Assembly: GCA_002327925.1 (NCBI GenBank)
Contig: DCVA01000040.1
Span: 62,001 to 126,000, forward strand
DNA from: Anaerolineales bacterium UBA2200
GTDB lineage: Bacteria > Chloroflexota > Anaerolineae > UBA2200
Direction of reading: 5' to 3'
DNA length: 64,000 nucleotides
The translations under genes were made by a program, and so were the position numbers. Positions 50,643 through 59,627 of this stretch are shown in pieces. Each line of letters starts with the position of its first letter. The first letter of the stretch is position 1. Below the pieces are notes generated by a model. That model ran no database searches. It saw only the letters and a program-made list of their open reading frames with translations, and was not told the origin of the DNA.

Positions 50643-51556
50643 GACACGCCTCCGCCCTGCGTGATCTCCAGGAATCGTTCCTCCAGCGTCGGGCGCTCCA
50701 CACGCAGGTCGATCAACCTGTCTCCCTGCTCGGCCACGTAGGCCAGGACTGCTGACACGGTAGGACCAGGGTCTGTGCTGTAGAAGGTCACATAGTCCTC
50801 CCTCAGCACGCGTTGCCGCACTGCGGGCAGGTCCACGTCGTCCCGAGCGAGTACCCTCCCCTCTGTTCGCACGGCGACTTTCGTCAGGCCGGCGCCCGTA
50901 GCCGTCAGCTCCCGGGGGGAGCCCGACGCCACCACCTTGCCGTGCAACAGGATGGAAACGCGGTCGGCCATCTTCTCCGCTTCGGCCATGTCGTGTGTCG
51001 CCAGAACGATGGTCGTGCCCTCTGATCTGAGTTCGTGCATCACGTCGTGCAGCTGAGTGCGCGACTCAACGTCCAGACCCGCGGTCGGTTCATCCAGCAG
51101 GACGAGCGGAGGCTGGTGGGCCACAGCCAGGCAAAGGGCCAGCCGGCGCTGCTGACCCGTGGAGAGAGACACGTACTGGCTGTGCCGCTTGTCGGCGAGG
51201 CCGAGGCGGTCAAAGAGCTCATAGCGAGGTGGCACACGATGGTAGGCGCAGAAGAACTCCATCGCCTCATCAACGCGCATCGCCGGCGGCAACCCGGAGG
51301 TCTGCAGCTGCACACCGATCAGTTCGTAGAGACGCTGGGTGCTGCTGTTGGGATCGACATCCAGTACGGACACCTTCCCTCCGTCCGGGCGGCGGATACC
51401 TTCGACGCACTCCAGAGTGGTGGTCTTGCCCGCTCCGTTCGGACCCAGCAAACCAAAGATCTCACCCCGCTCAACCTGCACATCGATCCCGTCCACGGCC
51501 ACAGATGCGCCGTAGACCTTGCGCAGCCCTCTGACTGTCAGAACGGTCTCGGTCAC
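50639..51556 (-). CDS. ABC transporter ATP-binding protein
   Basis: 305 residues. Walker A GPNGAGKTTT is at about 37-46, the signature is LSTGQQRRLAL (about 127-137), Walker B is LVLLDEPTAG (about 151-160) and the switch His is in LATHDMAEAEKM. The C-terminal 80 residues form the DrrA-type tail found on ABC-2 exporters. It is coupled by ATGA overlaps to the permease gene downstream and the HEAT-repeat gene upstream. Confidence 0.93.
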   Translation of the reverse strand: MTETVLTVRGLRKVYGASVAVDGIDVQVERGEIFGLLGPNGAGKTTTLECVEGIRRPDGGKVSVLDVDPNSSTQRLYELIGVQLQTSGLPPAMRVDEAMEFFCAYHRVPPRYELFDRLGLADKRHSQYVSLSTGQQRRLALCLAVAHQPPLVLLDEPTAGLDVESRTQLHDVMHELRSEGTTIVLATHDMAEAEKMADRVSILLHGKVVASGSPRELTATGAGLTKVAVRTEGRVLARDDVDLPAVRQRVLREDYVTFYSTDPGPTVSAVLAYVAEQGDRLIDLRVERPTLEERFLEITQGGGVS

Positions 51557-52440
51557 GCCCTGCCCCTCTTCCTGGCGGCCCCCTTAAGCACTTCCACGGC
51601 ACTCTCGACAGATGCCCTGTCTTGAGCGCTCAAGGAGGCGTCTTTCGCCCACCTCTCATAGCGAGTCAACATTCCGGCGAACGATGGCAGCGATTCCCTG
51701 GACATGCTGCGAATCACGTCACACAGGATCCAGGTGCCGGAGGGTCCCGTCGGCGGAACGTGGCGGGCCAGAAAGCCGACCACGGCAGCCACCTCGCCAC
51801 GTGCCGACATGCGTATGGCGTAGCTGACGGCCTTGCGCACCTCCGCCTCTTGATCTCGCAGCAGCCTTTCCGAAAGGTCCAGACAGCGCCGGGTCATCTC
51901 GGCATGCTTCATCGGGACACGCCCCAGAGCCGTGACGGCGCAGCGCCGCACCCATCTGTTCTCGTCCACCAGCCATGGCTCAAGGGATGCTACGCCGGCT
52001 GCCGGCTTAAGATTCACCACCGGCCCGAGAGCGTCCATCGCCAGGCGGTCGGAGTCCTCCCAGGTGACGGAGGTGCGCGCCGCCTCGCGTAACAGGGGCA
52101 GGACCGTATCCGGGTTCGCTTCTCCCAGCGCTCCCAGCAGGATCGCGCCCACAACCCGCCCTTCGCGGCCGAATTCGTCCCACAGAGTGCGCGCCAGGGG
52201 CAGAAAGTCGCCCACGCGCTTTCCTGCCGCCGCAACGACGGCGTCTCCAATCTCCCTCAGAGCAGGGATAGCCACGCCCGCCGTCTCCTGCAGCTCACGC
52301 TGCTCCGCGGCAATGCCGGCCGTGCTCACTTTGTCTGCCTGCTTCCACAGGTCGCGCAGAGCCTCAGCCGTCACGCGTGGCGTAGCTGAATCGTAGGTCG
52401 TGAGAATCGAAGAAGCGGACTTGAAGATGCCTGTCTCCAC
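51553..52440 (-). CDS. HEAT-repeat protein (DNA alkylation repair-like fold)
   Basis: 295 residues made almost entirely of helices. Repeats such as LRDLWKQADKV, WDEFGREGRVVGAILLGALG, VDENRWVRRCAVTALGRVP and LRDQEAEVRKAVSYAIRMSA are typical of HEAT/AlkD-like superhelices. It may bind DNA or protein; no catalytic residues can be named. It is the first gene of the five-gene operon under the promoter at 52565-52593. Confidence 0.75.
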   Translation of the reverse strand: METGIFKSASSILTTYDSATPRVTAEALRDLWKQADKVSTAGIAAEQRELQETAGVAIPALREIGDAVVAAAGKRVGDFLPLARTLWDEFGREGRVVGAILLGALGEANPDTVLPLLREAARTSVTWEDSDRLAMDALGPVVNLKPAAGVASLEPWLVDENRWVRRCAVTALGRVPMKHAEMTRRCLDLSERLLRDQEAEVRKAVSYAIRMSARGEVAAVVGFLARHVPPTGPSGTWILCDVIRSMSRESLPSFAGMLTRYERWAKDASLSAQDRASVESAVEVLKGAARKRGRA

Positions 52441-52564
52441 GGGGTACCCCTTTCAGAAGCGATCTCCATCCGTACCGACTGTGCCGGAAGTCTGCGGGTA
52501 ACGAATGGGCCTTGGCAGCCCTGCCTGGTGCGCCGTGTTGCTCTCGTGGCGCAGATGACGCCTT

Positions 52565-52593
52565 ATTATACACACCCGATGCCCAATCGTCAA
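52565..52593 (-). promoter_or_regulatory. Promoter for the HEAT/ABC/GNAT operon
   Basis: On the minus strand TTGACG (52588-52593), a 17-bp spacer and a consensus TATAAT (52565-52570). The leader to the start at 52440 is about 118 nt. Confidence 0.8.
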
Positions 52594-52691
52594 AGCGCTC
52601 GCGCGTCACCCACTTGCTGACGGGCGGTCAGCGGGTTTGGACTCGCCCCGGTCTGGACATCGCGCATATCCGTCAGGGCCGCTCCACCGGT

Positions 52692-52732
52692 TTGCAGCCA
52701 CGCCGACTCTGTGCTATCCTATACAGGATAGC
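52692..52732 (+). promoter_or_regulatory. Promoter and perfect palindrome before the CNNM/CBS gene
   Basis: TTGCAG (52692-52697), a 17-bp spacer and TATCCT (52715-52720) form a possible promoter. The -10 lies inside a perfect 8-bp inverted repeat (GCTATCCT 52713-52720 and AGGATAGC 52725-52732, 4-bp centre), which could be an operator. A further AGGATAG copy sits at 52778-52784, next to the start codon. Confidence 0.5.
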
Positions 52733-52791
52733 CGTCTGTGCCTTCTCTGCAGGCAATTGGCGTTGCGGCTTCAGACTAGGATAGTCGCCAG

Positions 52792-54120
52792 GTGTCCCTG
52801 ACCGTGGAACTGTTGCTCATATTCCTGCTGATCGTAGCCAACGGGCTCCTCGCCGGGTCCGAGATGGCGATCATCTCCTCTCGGCGCTCACGCCTTGAAA
52901 CAGAGTCCGACGAAGGCGATAGGCGCTCCCGCTCTGTCCTCGACCTGCTGGAGAAGCCTGGCGTGTTTTTGTCCACCGTCCAGATCGGGATCACCCTGAT
53001 CGGAACGCTCGCCGGCACCCTGGGCGGCGCAGCTCTGGTGAAAAGCCTGGCTCCTCTCATCGCGACTCTGCCCGTGGCGGCGCTGGCCACAAACGCAGAC
53101 TCCATCGCGTTCGCTCTGGTGGTGATCGGTATTACCTACTTCAGTCTGATCCTCGGGGAGCTGGTGCCCAAGCGAATCGCCCTCTCTCGCCCAGAGGCCA
53201 TCGCCAAATCCGCGGCACCCTTGATGCGCTCGCTGGCTGCCCTGACCCGGCCCCTGAACTGGCTGCTGGCCAACTCAACCGACCTGGTCCTCCGCCTGCT
53301 TGGCCAGCGCTCTCAGGAACCCTCTCCGGCCAGTGAAGAAGAGATCAAGTACCTGATGGCCGAGGGAGCCAGGGCCGGAGTGTTCGCTCGTGACGAGCGA
53401 GACCTCCTGGAGGCCGTGTTTGACTTCGGCGATCAGCGCGTCGGTGAGCTGATGCAGCCCCGTTCCGAAGTCCTCGGCATCGACGTCGAGATGTCGGCAG
53501 AGCAGATACGCAAGCTAATCAAGATGGCCAGCTTCTCGCGATTTCCCGTCTACCGGGATGACCTTGATCATGTGCTGGGTGTAGTTCACGCCCGCGACGT
53601 ACTCCTGCAAGGCGAGCAGGTCAACCTGCAAACCATCCTCCGGCCTCCACTGTTCGTCCCGGAAAGCCAGGAAATTTCGGACACCCTTCACGCCTTTCAG
53701 AGCACACACAGCCACATGGCCATCGTCGTGAACGAGTACGGTGGAACGGAGGGCCTGATTACGCTCGAGGATGTGCTCGAGGAGCTGGTGGGCGAGATTC
53801 AAGATGAGCATGACCGTGCAGAACAGAGCATCGTTCGCCGCGAGGATGGTTCAGTGCTGGTCGACGGGCTTTTGCCGGTCGACGAGCTGAAGGACCTGCT
53901 CGGCGTCGAAGAGCTGCCCAACGCGCAGGAATACCAGTACAATACCCTGGCCGGTTTCATCATCGATCAACTGGGTCGCCTTCCGCGAGTGGCGGATCAT
54001 GTTACCGCCCTGGGGAGACGCTTTGAAGTGGTTGACATGGATGGCCGCCGCGTGGACCGCGTGTTGATTACGGACGCGCCCGAGCCTCCACCGCCCCCGC
54101 AGGAACAGGATCCAGAGTAG
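52792..54120 (+). CDS. CNNM/CorC family protein (DUF21, CBS pair, CorC_HlyC domain)
   Basis: 442 residues from a GTG. Domains: DUF21 membrane region (about 1-185; four helices, with LILGELVPKRIAL), a CBS pair (about 200-330; LMQPRSEVLGID, then VVNEYGGTEGLITLEDVLEELVGEI) and a C-terminal CorC_HlyC domain (about 345-425; LVDGLLPVDELKDLLGVEELP). Members are magnesium or cobalt transporters or their regulators, formerly called hemolysins. A broken paralogue lies at 59384-59627. Confidence 0.93.
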   Translation: MSLTVELLLIFLLIVANGLLAGSEMAIISSRRSRLETESDEGDRRSRSVLDLLEKPGVFLSTVQIGITLIGTLAGTLGGAALVKSLAPLIATLPVAALATNADSIAFALVVIGITYFSLILGELVPKRIALSRPEAIAKSAAPLMRSLAALTRPLNWLLANSTDLVLRLLGQRSQEPSPASEEEIKYLMAEGARAGVFARDERDLLEAVFDFGDQRVGELMQPRSEVLGIDVEMSAEQIRKLIKMASFSRFPVYRDDLDHVLGVVHARDVLLQGEQVNLQTILRPPLFVPESQEISDTLHAFQSTHSHMAIVVNEYGGTEGLITLEDVLEELVGEIQDEHDRAEQSIVRREDGSVLVDGLLPVDELKDLLGVEELPNAQEYQYNTLAGFIIDQLGRLPRVADHVTALGRRFEVVDMDGRRVDRVLITDAPEPPPPPQEQDPE

Positions 54121-54308
54121 ACCCTCGCCCATCGCTCCGCGCGCGGGCTAACCCCCGACTTGTCCCCGGATTGAACCCTTCCTTGGCCCTGTGTGTATGG
54201 ATGGTTGGGCGTGGCGCTTTCGTCGCAGCCCACGCTCATCCCCAGGAATGAACCGGGCGGCGCGCAGTGTCACTACTGCCCGGCGTTCCCGGTGCCAGGA
54301 GGGTCATC

Positions 54309-55037
54309 ATGTCCGCTGGATGGCGAAGCATTCTCATCGGAGGCCTGGCGCTGTTGCTGGTTGCCGCCTGCGGCGGTCCCATTCCCACTGCCACGCCTGC
54401 CCCCACCCCCACACCTGTGCCGCCCGACGGCGAAAAGGTCACCTTCGTGACGGAGGACGGCGTTACGCTGGCCGGGACTCTGTACCCTGGTGGCGGCGAT
54501 CTAGCCGTTGTGCTCGCCCATCAGGGGGTGGGCCAGACTACGCAGAGCTCGTGGCGTGCCTTCGCCGAGGTCGCCGCCATAAACGGCATCACCGCCTTCC
54601 CGTTCAATTTCCGGCGCGACTTTTGCGGGCCGCTGGATCAGGGCGTACTGGCGGCCATCCGCTACCTGCGCAGCCGCGGGTACACTCGCATTGCCTGTGT
54701 TGGCGCGAGCATGGGGGGCACCTCCTGCCTCAAAGCGGCACTCACGGAGGAGCTGTTGGGGGTGGGTGCGATCGGTTCCAACTGGAGCACGGGCGGAGGA
54801 GTATCCCTCAGTCGCGAGGAACTGGCCAGCCTGGCCATGCCCAAGCTGTTTGTCACCACAGACAAGGACCGATTCCCGGCCGTTCCGGTCAGCATGAAGG
54901 AAATGTACGCACAGGCCCCCGATCCAAAGCAGTTCCAGGAGTACAGCGGATCGGCACAAGGCACGGAGATCTTTAGCACACAACACCGCGACGAACTGCG
55001 CACGCTCCTGTTCGAGTTCCTGGAGCAGCTACGCTGA
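54309..55037 (+). CDS. Lipoprotein with alpha/beta hydrolase fold (dienelactone-hydrolase-like)
   Basis: 242 residues from the ATG at 54309 (AGGAGG upstream). The lipobox VAAC is at about residue 17, followed by a Thr/Pro spacer. The hydrolase fold has VVLAHQGVGQT (oxyanion loop), the nucleophile elbow VGASMGG (Ser, about 137), LFVTTDKDRFP (acid) and a late His in STQHRDEL. It should be anchored outside the membrane and act on small esters; the substrate is unknown. Confidence 0.82.
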   Translation: MSAGWRSILIGGLALLLVAACGGPIPTATPAPTPTPVPPDGEKVTFVTEDGVTLAGTLYPGGGDLAVVLAHQGVGQTTQSSWRAFAEVAAINGITAFPFNFRRDFCGPLDQGVLAAIRYLRSRGYTRIACVGASMGGTSCLKAALTEELLGVGAIGSNWSTGGGVSLSREELASLAMPKLFVTTDKDRFPAVPVSMKEMYAQAPDPKQFQEYSGSAQGTEIFSTQHRDELRTLLFEFLEQLR

Positions 55038-55103
55038 CACCGGTGCTCCGCCCCCACTGCCGTGGAGCGGCTTCCTGACCGGACCCCCTTCGTCCTGTCG
55101 GAG

Positions 55104-55132
55104 TTGGCGATTCCGCTCAGTCGTGCTAGACT
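55104..55132 (+). promoter_or_regulatory. Promoter for the ABC exporter gene
   Basis: TTGGCG (55104-55109), a 17-bp spacer and TAGACT (55127-55132), 85 bp before the ATG at 55217. It closely resembles the promoter at 34901-34929. Confidence 0.55.
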
Positions 55133-55216
55133 GGACTCCGCAACTCAAGCGGCGCGGTTCAGGTCGAGCAGGAGTCAGGGGGACAGATGGGATTGCACGG
55201 TGCCTGGAGGGGGTTC

Positions 55217-57100
55217 ATGCACGCGAGCGACGACAGGCCCAGGGTGACCTGGACTCTTCTCCGACGCGTGCTGCGCTATGCCCAACCCTACCGCTGGCAC
55301 ACGATTGGCCTGCTGGCACTGATCCTTGTCCAGACCGCCCTGAACCTGGCCACGCCGCTGGTTCTGCGCGACCTGATTGACCACGCCATCCCCTCCGGCG
55401 ACATGCGGCGTCTCGTTGCCCTGGCCCTCGCCCTGCTGGCCATTCCAGCCATCGGCGGCGTCATTTCCGTGATCCAGCGCCGCCTGAACTCGTACATTGG
55501 TGAGGGAGTCATCTTCGACCTCCGTGTGGCCCTGTTCGGCCACCTGCAGCGCATGTCCCTCCGCTTCTTCACCAACACCAAAGTCGGCGAGCTCATGAGC
55601 CGCCTCAACAACGACGTGATCGGAGCGCAGAATGCCGTAAGCAGTACCCTCGTGGGCATCATCACCAACCTCGTGCAGGCGGGAGCGTTGACCCTGGTGA
55701 TGGTATCCATGGAGTGGCGACTGACGCTGATCAGCGTGTTTGTGCTGCCGCTTTTTGTCCTCGCGGCGAGACGCATGGGCCATCGGTTGCGCGACCTCGC
55801 CCGTGAGCAGATGGACGCCAATGCCCAGATGAACGCCCTCCTGAACGAGACCTTGAACATCGGCGGTGCTCTGCTGGTCAAGCTGTTCGGGCGCACCACC
55901 GTGGAGGTACAGCGCATGCGTGGCCGAGCTCAGACGGTGCGCGATCTGGGCATTCGCCGTGCCGTGGTTGGCAGCGCATTCTTTGTGATCCTCGGGCTCG
56001 TGAGCGCCGCAGGGACTGCCCTGATTTACGGTCTGGGTGGTTACTTTGTAATACGCGGAGCCTTCACCGTCGGCACCATCGTGGCGTTCGTGTCCTACAT
56101 GCACTCTCTGTACGGGGCCCTGCAGTCTCTGGCCAACGCCCCGGTCGAGTTTTCCACGTCAGTGGTTAGCTTTGAACGCGTCTTTGAGGTTCTCGACCTG
56201 CCCCTGGAAATCGCAGACCGGCCGGGCGCCCTTGCCCCTGAGCAGGTGGCCGGAGACCTGGTTTTCGACAACGTGTCCTTCCGCTACGAGGTTGGTTCCG
56301 ACGGACTGCTCACTGAAGTGCACCGCGCTGGCCGCATCGAGAACGTTACGGCCGCGCTCACAGGCGGCACGACAGAGGCAGGTCCTGCGCCGGGACGCTC
56401 ACAGGCACGAGAGTCAGCCCTTGAGGATATCTCGTTCCGCGCCGCGCCTGGGCAGCTCGTGGCCCTGGTCGGTCCCAGCGGTGCGGGCAAAACCACGCTC
56501 ACCTACCTCATCCCGCGTCTTTATGACCCGAGCGAGGGCCGCATTCTGCTCGACGGCCACGACCTGCGCGACTTGCAGCTCGAGTGGCTGGGTTCCCAGA
56601 TAGGTATGGTCACTCAGGAGACCTACCTGTTTCACGACACCATCCGCACCAACCTGCTCTACGCGCGGCTGGATGCCAGTCAGGAAGACCTGGAATTCGC
56701 GGCCGAGGCGGCGAATATCAACCGCTTCATCCAGGAGCTACCTCAGGGCTATGACACCATCGTGGGTGAAAGGGGATACCGTCTGAGCGGAGGGGAGAAG
56801 CAGCGCCTGGCCCTGGCCCGCGTGATCCTCAAGAACCCCCTCCTCCTCGTCCTCGACGAGGCCACGTCATCGCTGGACAGCGAATCCGAGGCGCTGATCC
56901 AGGAGGCGCTCAAGCGCGTGATGTCCGGCCGGACCAGCATCGTCATCGCCCACCGCCTGAGCACCATTCTTGCAGCGGACCTGATTCTCGTGCTCGATAG
57001 AGGCCGCATCGTCGAGCGGGGCACGCATGGCGAGCTCCTCGATATGGGTGGTCTCTACGCGCATCTGTACGACACCCAGTTCCGCAGCCGCGACACGTAG
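55217..57100 (+). CDS. ABC exporter, fused membrane and ATPase domains
   Basis: 627 residues from the ATG at 55217, chosen because GGAGGGGG precedes it; the ATG at 55187 has no such site. Six transmembrane helices (about 20-310) form an ABC_membrane domain. The ATPase has Walker A GPSGAGKTTL (about 419), the signature LSGGEKQRLAL (about 523), Walker B LLLVLDEATSS and the switch His in VIAHRLST. About 40 residues rich in Gly, Thr and Glu are inserted between the FRYEV strand and the LEDISFRA strand before Walker A; most relatives lack this. The substrate is unknown (lipid or drug exporter class). Confidence 0.92.
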   Translation: MHASDDRPRVTWTLLRRVLRYAQPYRWHTIGLLALILVQTALNLATPLVLRDLIDHAIPSGDMRRLVALALALLAIPAIGGVISVIQRRLNSYIGEGVIFDLRVALFGHLQRMSLRFFTNTKVGELMSRLNNDVIGAQNAVSSTLVGIITNLVQAGALTLVMVSMEWRLTLISVFVLPLFVLAARRMGHRLRDLAREQMDANAQMNALLNETLNIGGALLVKLFGRTTVEVQRMRGRAQTVRDLGIRRAVVGSAFFVILGLVSAAGTALIYGLGGYFVIRGAFTVGTIVAFVSYMHSLYGALQSLANAPVEFSTSVVSFERVFEVLDLPLEIADRPGALAPEQVAGDLVFDNVSFRYEVGSDGLLTEVHRAGRIENVTAALTGGTTEAGPAPGRSQARESALEDISFRAAPGQLVALVGPSGAGKTTLTYLIPRLYDPSEGRILLDGHDLRDLQLEWLGSQIGMVTQETYLFHDTIRTNLLYARLDASQEDLEFAAEAANINRFIQELPQGYDTIVGERGYRLSGGEKQRLALARVILKNPLLLVLDEATSSLDSESEALIQEALKRVMSGRTSIVIAHRLSTILAADLILVLDRGRIVERGTHGELLDMGGLYAHLYDTQFRSRDT

Positions 57101-57115
57101 GAGTGCCCCCCTGGT

Positions 57116-57135
57116 GGCCGCCCTCTTCGGCGGCC
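57116..57135 (+). terminator. Hairpin between convergent genes, possible bidirectional terminator
   Basis: A perfect 7-bp stem (GGCCGCC 57116-57122 and GGCGGCC 57129-57135) with a 6-base loop lies in the 34-bp gap between the ABC exporter and the LVIVD gene. There is no T tract on either side, so this is a weak call. Confidence 0.4.
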
Positions 57136-59102
57136 TACGGCGCCCAGCGCAAGATCAGCGGGATGATCAACCGGTGCGTCTCCAGGCTCAGCGCAAACAC
57201 CCCCGCGCGGCCTGCCGCCGCATAGATGCGATCCCCGTAGATCGTGATGTCATAGACAGCGTCGTAAAGATCCGTTTGCCCCAGCAAAGCTGGTTGCTGC
57301 GGATCGTTGACGTCCACCACCTGCACGCCAGTGACGCCCACAAAGGCACGGCCACCCGCCACCGCTACCCCGCGCGTGACAGTCGTCCTGTGCAGGCCGA
57401 CCGGCACTGGATTCGCGGCGTCCTGAACGTCCACCACGCGCATCCCGCTGACGCTGCCGTACACGGTCAGGTAGGCGAAGTTGCCCTCCACTGCCACGCG
57501 CCGGCCGTAGGAAATCCCGCAGGACCCGATGGCCTGAGGATGGGCCGGGTCGCTCACATCCAGCACGTACAGCCGGTTCTGCGTCATCAGGAAGGCCCTC
57601 TCCCCCTTGACGGCTACGTCCCGTGGCAGATCCGTCGCGAAGAAGCCCACCTCGACGGGGTGAGCCGGATCGGCCAGATCGAGGATGCGCATGCCTAGGT
57701 TGTGGTCCAGCACATAGGCATAGTTGCTCTGCCGGACCACTGCCACGGCTGTGCCAGGCGTATCGTAGACGCCTATCACCACCGGTGACGCGGGATCGCT
57801 CAAGTCGAACACCCGCACTCCACTTTGGCCATCGGCTAGCAGGGCATGCCCGCCTCCCGCGTATACGTCGCACGCAGTGCCCTCTGTGTCCAAGAAACTC
57901 GTCTCGCTCATACCATCGGCGTCCAGGGTGTCCACTGTATGCAAACCGTCGCGGTCCGCCGCGTACAGGTGCTGCCCTGCCAGGCTGAGGCCTTCGGCGC
58001 TGCCCCACGCACCGTAGATCCCTGCCTCAACCAGGTTCGTTGGCTCAGCCAGGTCGATGATGTGGAGATCGCCCCCGAGGTAATAGCCGTCCTCATACGA
58101 GGCTCCGTCCTTCGCGAGGTACATCCTGCCGGAATCGCCTGTCATGTCGACCGTCATGCCCGGCGTGGAATAGACGCTGGCCAACGTGGGGTGCGCTCGG
58201 TCCGTCACGTCAAGCACGTGGACTTGGTCTTCGCGGTTCGCCAGGTACACGTATCCGCCATCCAGCGCGACGCGATTGTGGCGCTGGGGAGAACTGTAGC
58301 CAGGGACGTCGAACGTGCCGCTGAGGGTAGGGGAGGCTGGATTGTGCACATCCAGTACCACCAGGCCTCGTCCGGCTGCTACGAAGGCATAACCGTCCGC
58401 CGCGCGAACATCGTACGCGTCCTCGACTGGCTCGTACGATCCCAGCAGTGTCGGGTGGGCCGGGTCGCTGACGTCCACGATATGGAGCGTGCCCGAGGCG
58501 TAGTAGAGAACGTCGCCGTCGACGTACACCCCGTCTTCCAGGGTGTAGCTCCCCGAGTAAGAGGCCACCAGAATCGGGTGCGCCGGGTCAGAGACGTTCA
58601 GAATCTGGATGGCCTGCCCCGGTGGCGTGGATCCGTAGACCCATGAAGTCACGTACGCATAGTTGCCCGAAACGGCCACCCGTCGGGTGAACCAGGAAGC
58701 GGAGGGCTCAAAGCGACCCGCCAGCGTCGGCGACGTCGGATCGGACACGTCCACGATCCAAACCCCGCCCTGCCCCCCGGCCACGTATGCATAACCGCCC
58801 TGCACCGCAATGCCCATGGCCAGTCCGGGTGCCACAGGAGACCTGCCGAGCAGGACAGGATTCGCCGCATCGGTCACGTCTACGACGTGCAACCTGGGCC
58901 CACAGCCCACATAGGCAAGGTTGCCGTTGATCGCCACAGAAAGGGCCGCTCCCCCGACGTGCCCTACCACTGTGGGAGCGATTGCCGCAGCACCCGTCTT
59001 AAGGGGAAGGTTCAGGGTCTCCGGAGCGCCTGCCACAACGGGGCTCGGGAACGAAGGCAGAAGAACCGAAAGCAGGAGAAGGAACGCGGTCACACCCCTC
59101 AT
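57135..59102 (-). CDS. Secreted LVIVD-repeat beta-propeller protein
   Basis: 655 residues. A signal peptide (about 1-24) is followed by repeats of about 42 residues of the form AYVA...LxVVDVSDPAxPxLxG (for example WIVDVSDPTSP, LHIVDVSDPAHP, MRILDLADPAHP). I count 14 such units, enough for two seven-bladed propellers. The C-terminus is HRLIIPLILRWAP, a variant of the tail seen in other secreted proteins here. It is probably on the cell surface; the ligand is unknown. The ATG has GAGGAGG upstream. Confidence 0.88.
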   Translation of the reverse strand: MRGVTAFLLLLSVLLPSFPSPVVAGAPETLNLPLKTGAAAIAPTVVGHVGGAALSVAINGNLAYVGCGPRLHVVDVTDAANPVLLGRSPVAPGLAMGIAVQGGYAYVAGGQGGVWIVDVSDPTSPTLAGRFEPSASWFTRRVAVSGNYAYVTSWVYGSTPPGQAIQILNVSDPAHPILVASYSGSYTLEDGVYVDGDVLYYASGTLHIVDVSDPAHPTLLGSYEPVEDAYDVRAADGYAFVAAGRGLVVLDVHNPASPTLSGTFDVPGYSSPQRHNRVALDGGYVYLANREDQVHVLDVTDRAHPTLASVYSTPGMTVDMTGDSGRMYLAKDGASYEDGYYLGGDLHIIDLAEPTNLVEAGIYGAWGSAEGLSLAGQHLYAADRDGLHTVDTLDADGMSETSFLDTEGTACDVYAGGGHALLADGQSGVRVFDLSDPASPVVIGVYDTPGTAVAVVRQSNYAYVLDHNLGMRILDLADPAHPVEVGFFATDLPRDVAVKGERAFLMTQNRLYVLDVSDPAHPQAIGSCGISYGRRVAVEGNFAYLTVYGSVSGMRVVDVQDAANPVPVGLHRTTVTRGVAVAGGRAFVGVTGVQVVDVNDPQQPALLGQTDLYDAVYDITIYGDRIYAAAGRAGVFALSLETHRLIIPLILRWAP

Positions 59103-59220
59103 CCAGAGCCTCCTCTTCGTATCTCACTTAAAGCGACCTTGACAGGTGAGTGCAGTGGCTGCCGACGAAGTAGAAGCCGCAGGAAGCCGCGCGAAAGAGC
59201 AGCGCCATCTTGCTGCTTGC

Positions 59221-59248
59221 AGGATACCGATTTTGCCAGGAATGTCAA
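59221..59248 (-). promoter_or_regulatory. Promoter for the LVIVD protein gene
   Basis: On the minus strand TTGACA (59243-59248), a 16-bp spacer and TATCCT (59221-59226), with a leader of about 110 nt to the ATG at 59102. Confidence 0.7.
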
Positions 59249-59383
59249 GACAGTGACGATTCGTTGGCGTGATGACCGTGCGGATTTACCAGCCGCTGCT
59301 CCCTATGCCATCACCGGGCGTTAGGGTCTTTGAGCACCGGCGAAGGTGGACGGTGAGACGCCCCGGATTGGGATAGTTGCCAC

Positions 59384-59627
59384 ATGGCATTGTGGGTTGA
59401 GCTGCTCCTCATACTGTTACTCATTCTGGTCAACGGGCTCCTGGCCCCTGCTGGTGGACGGACTCTTGCCGCTCAACGAGCTGAAGGAGCTGCTGGGCGT
59501 GGAGCAGCTGCCGTATGAGGAGCAGTACCAGTTCAACACGCTGGCGGGTTTTGTCATCGCGCAGATCGGACGCCTGCCCCGTGTCGGAGATCAAGTAGAG
59601 GCTCTGGGCCCGCGCTTTCTGCTCTAG
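59384..59627 (+). pseudogene. Remnant of a CNNM/CBS (hemolysin-like) gene with a large internal deletion
   Basis: The ATG at 59384 begins MALWVELLLILLLILVNGLLA, matching the first 20 residues of the intact gene at 52792 (SLTVELLLIFLLIVANGLLA). The sequence then jumps, near 59441-59450 and out of frame, to LLVDGLLPLNELKELLGVEQ and GRLPRVGDQVEALGPRF. That second part matches the CorC_HlyC region of the intact protein (LVDGLLPVDELKDLLGVEEL). About 1 kb of the parent gene is missing, and the copy stops about 25 residues early. The bases just upstream (GGGATAGTTGCCA) also match the intact copy (AGGATAGTCGCCA). The stop codon overlaps that of the convergent C25 gene. Confidence 0.88.

Noticed and set aside
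54120..54309. A possible promoter (TTGAAC, 17 bp, TGTATG) before the lipoprotein hydrolase gene.
   Set aside because: The -10 is too far from consensus to list as a feature; the gene must be transcribed somehow, but this element is not convincing.
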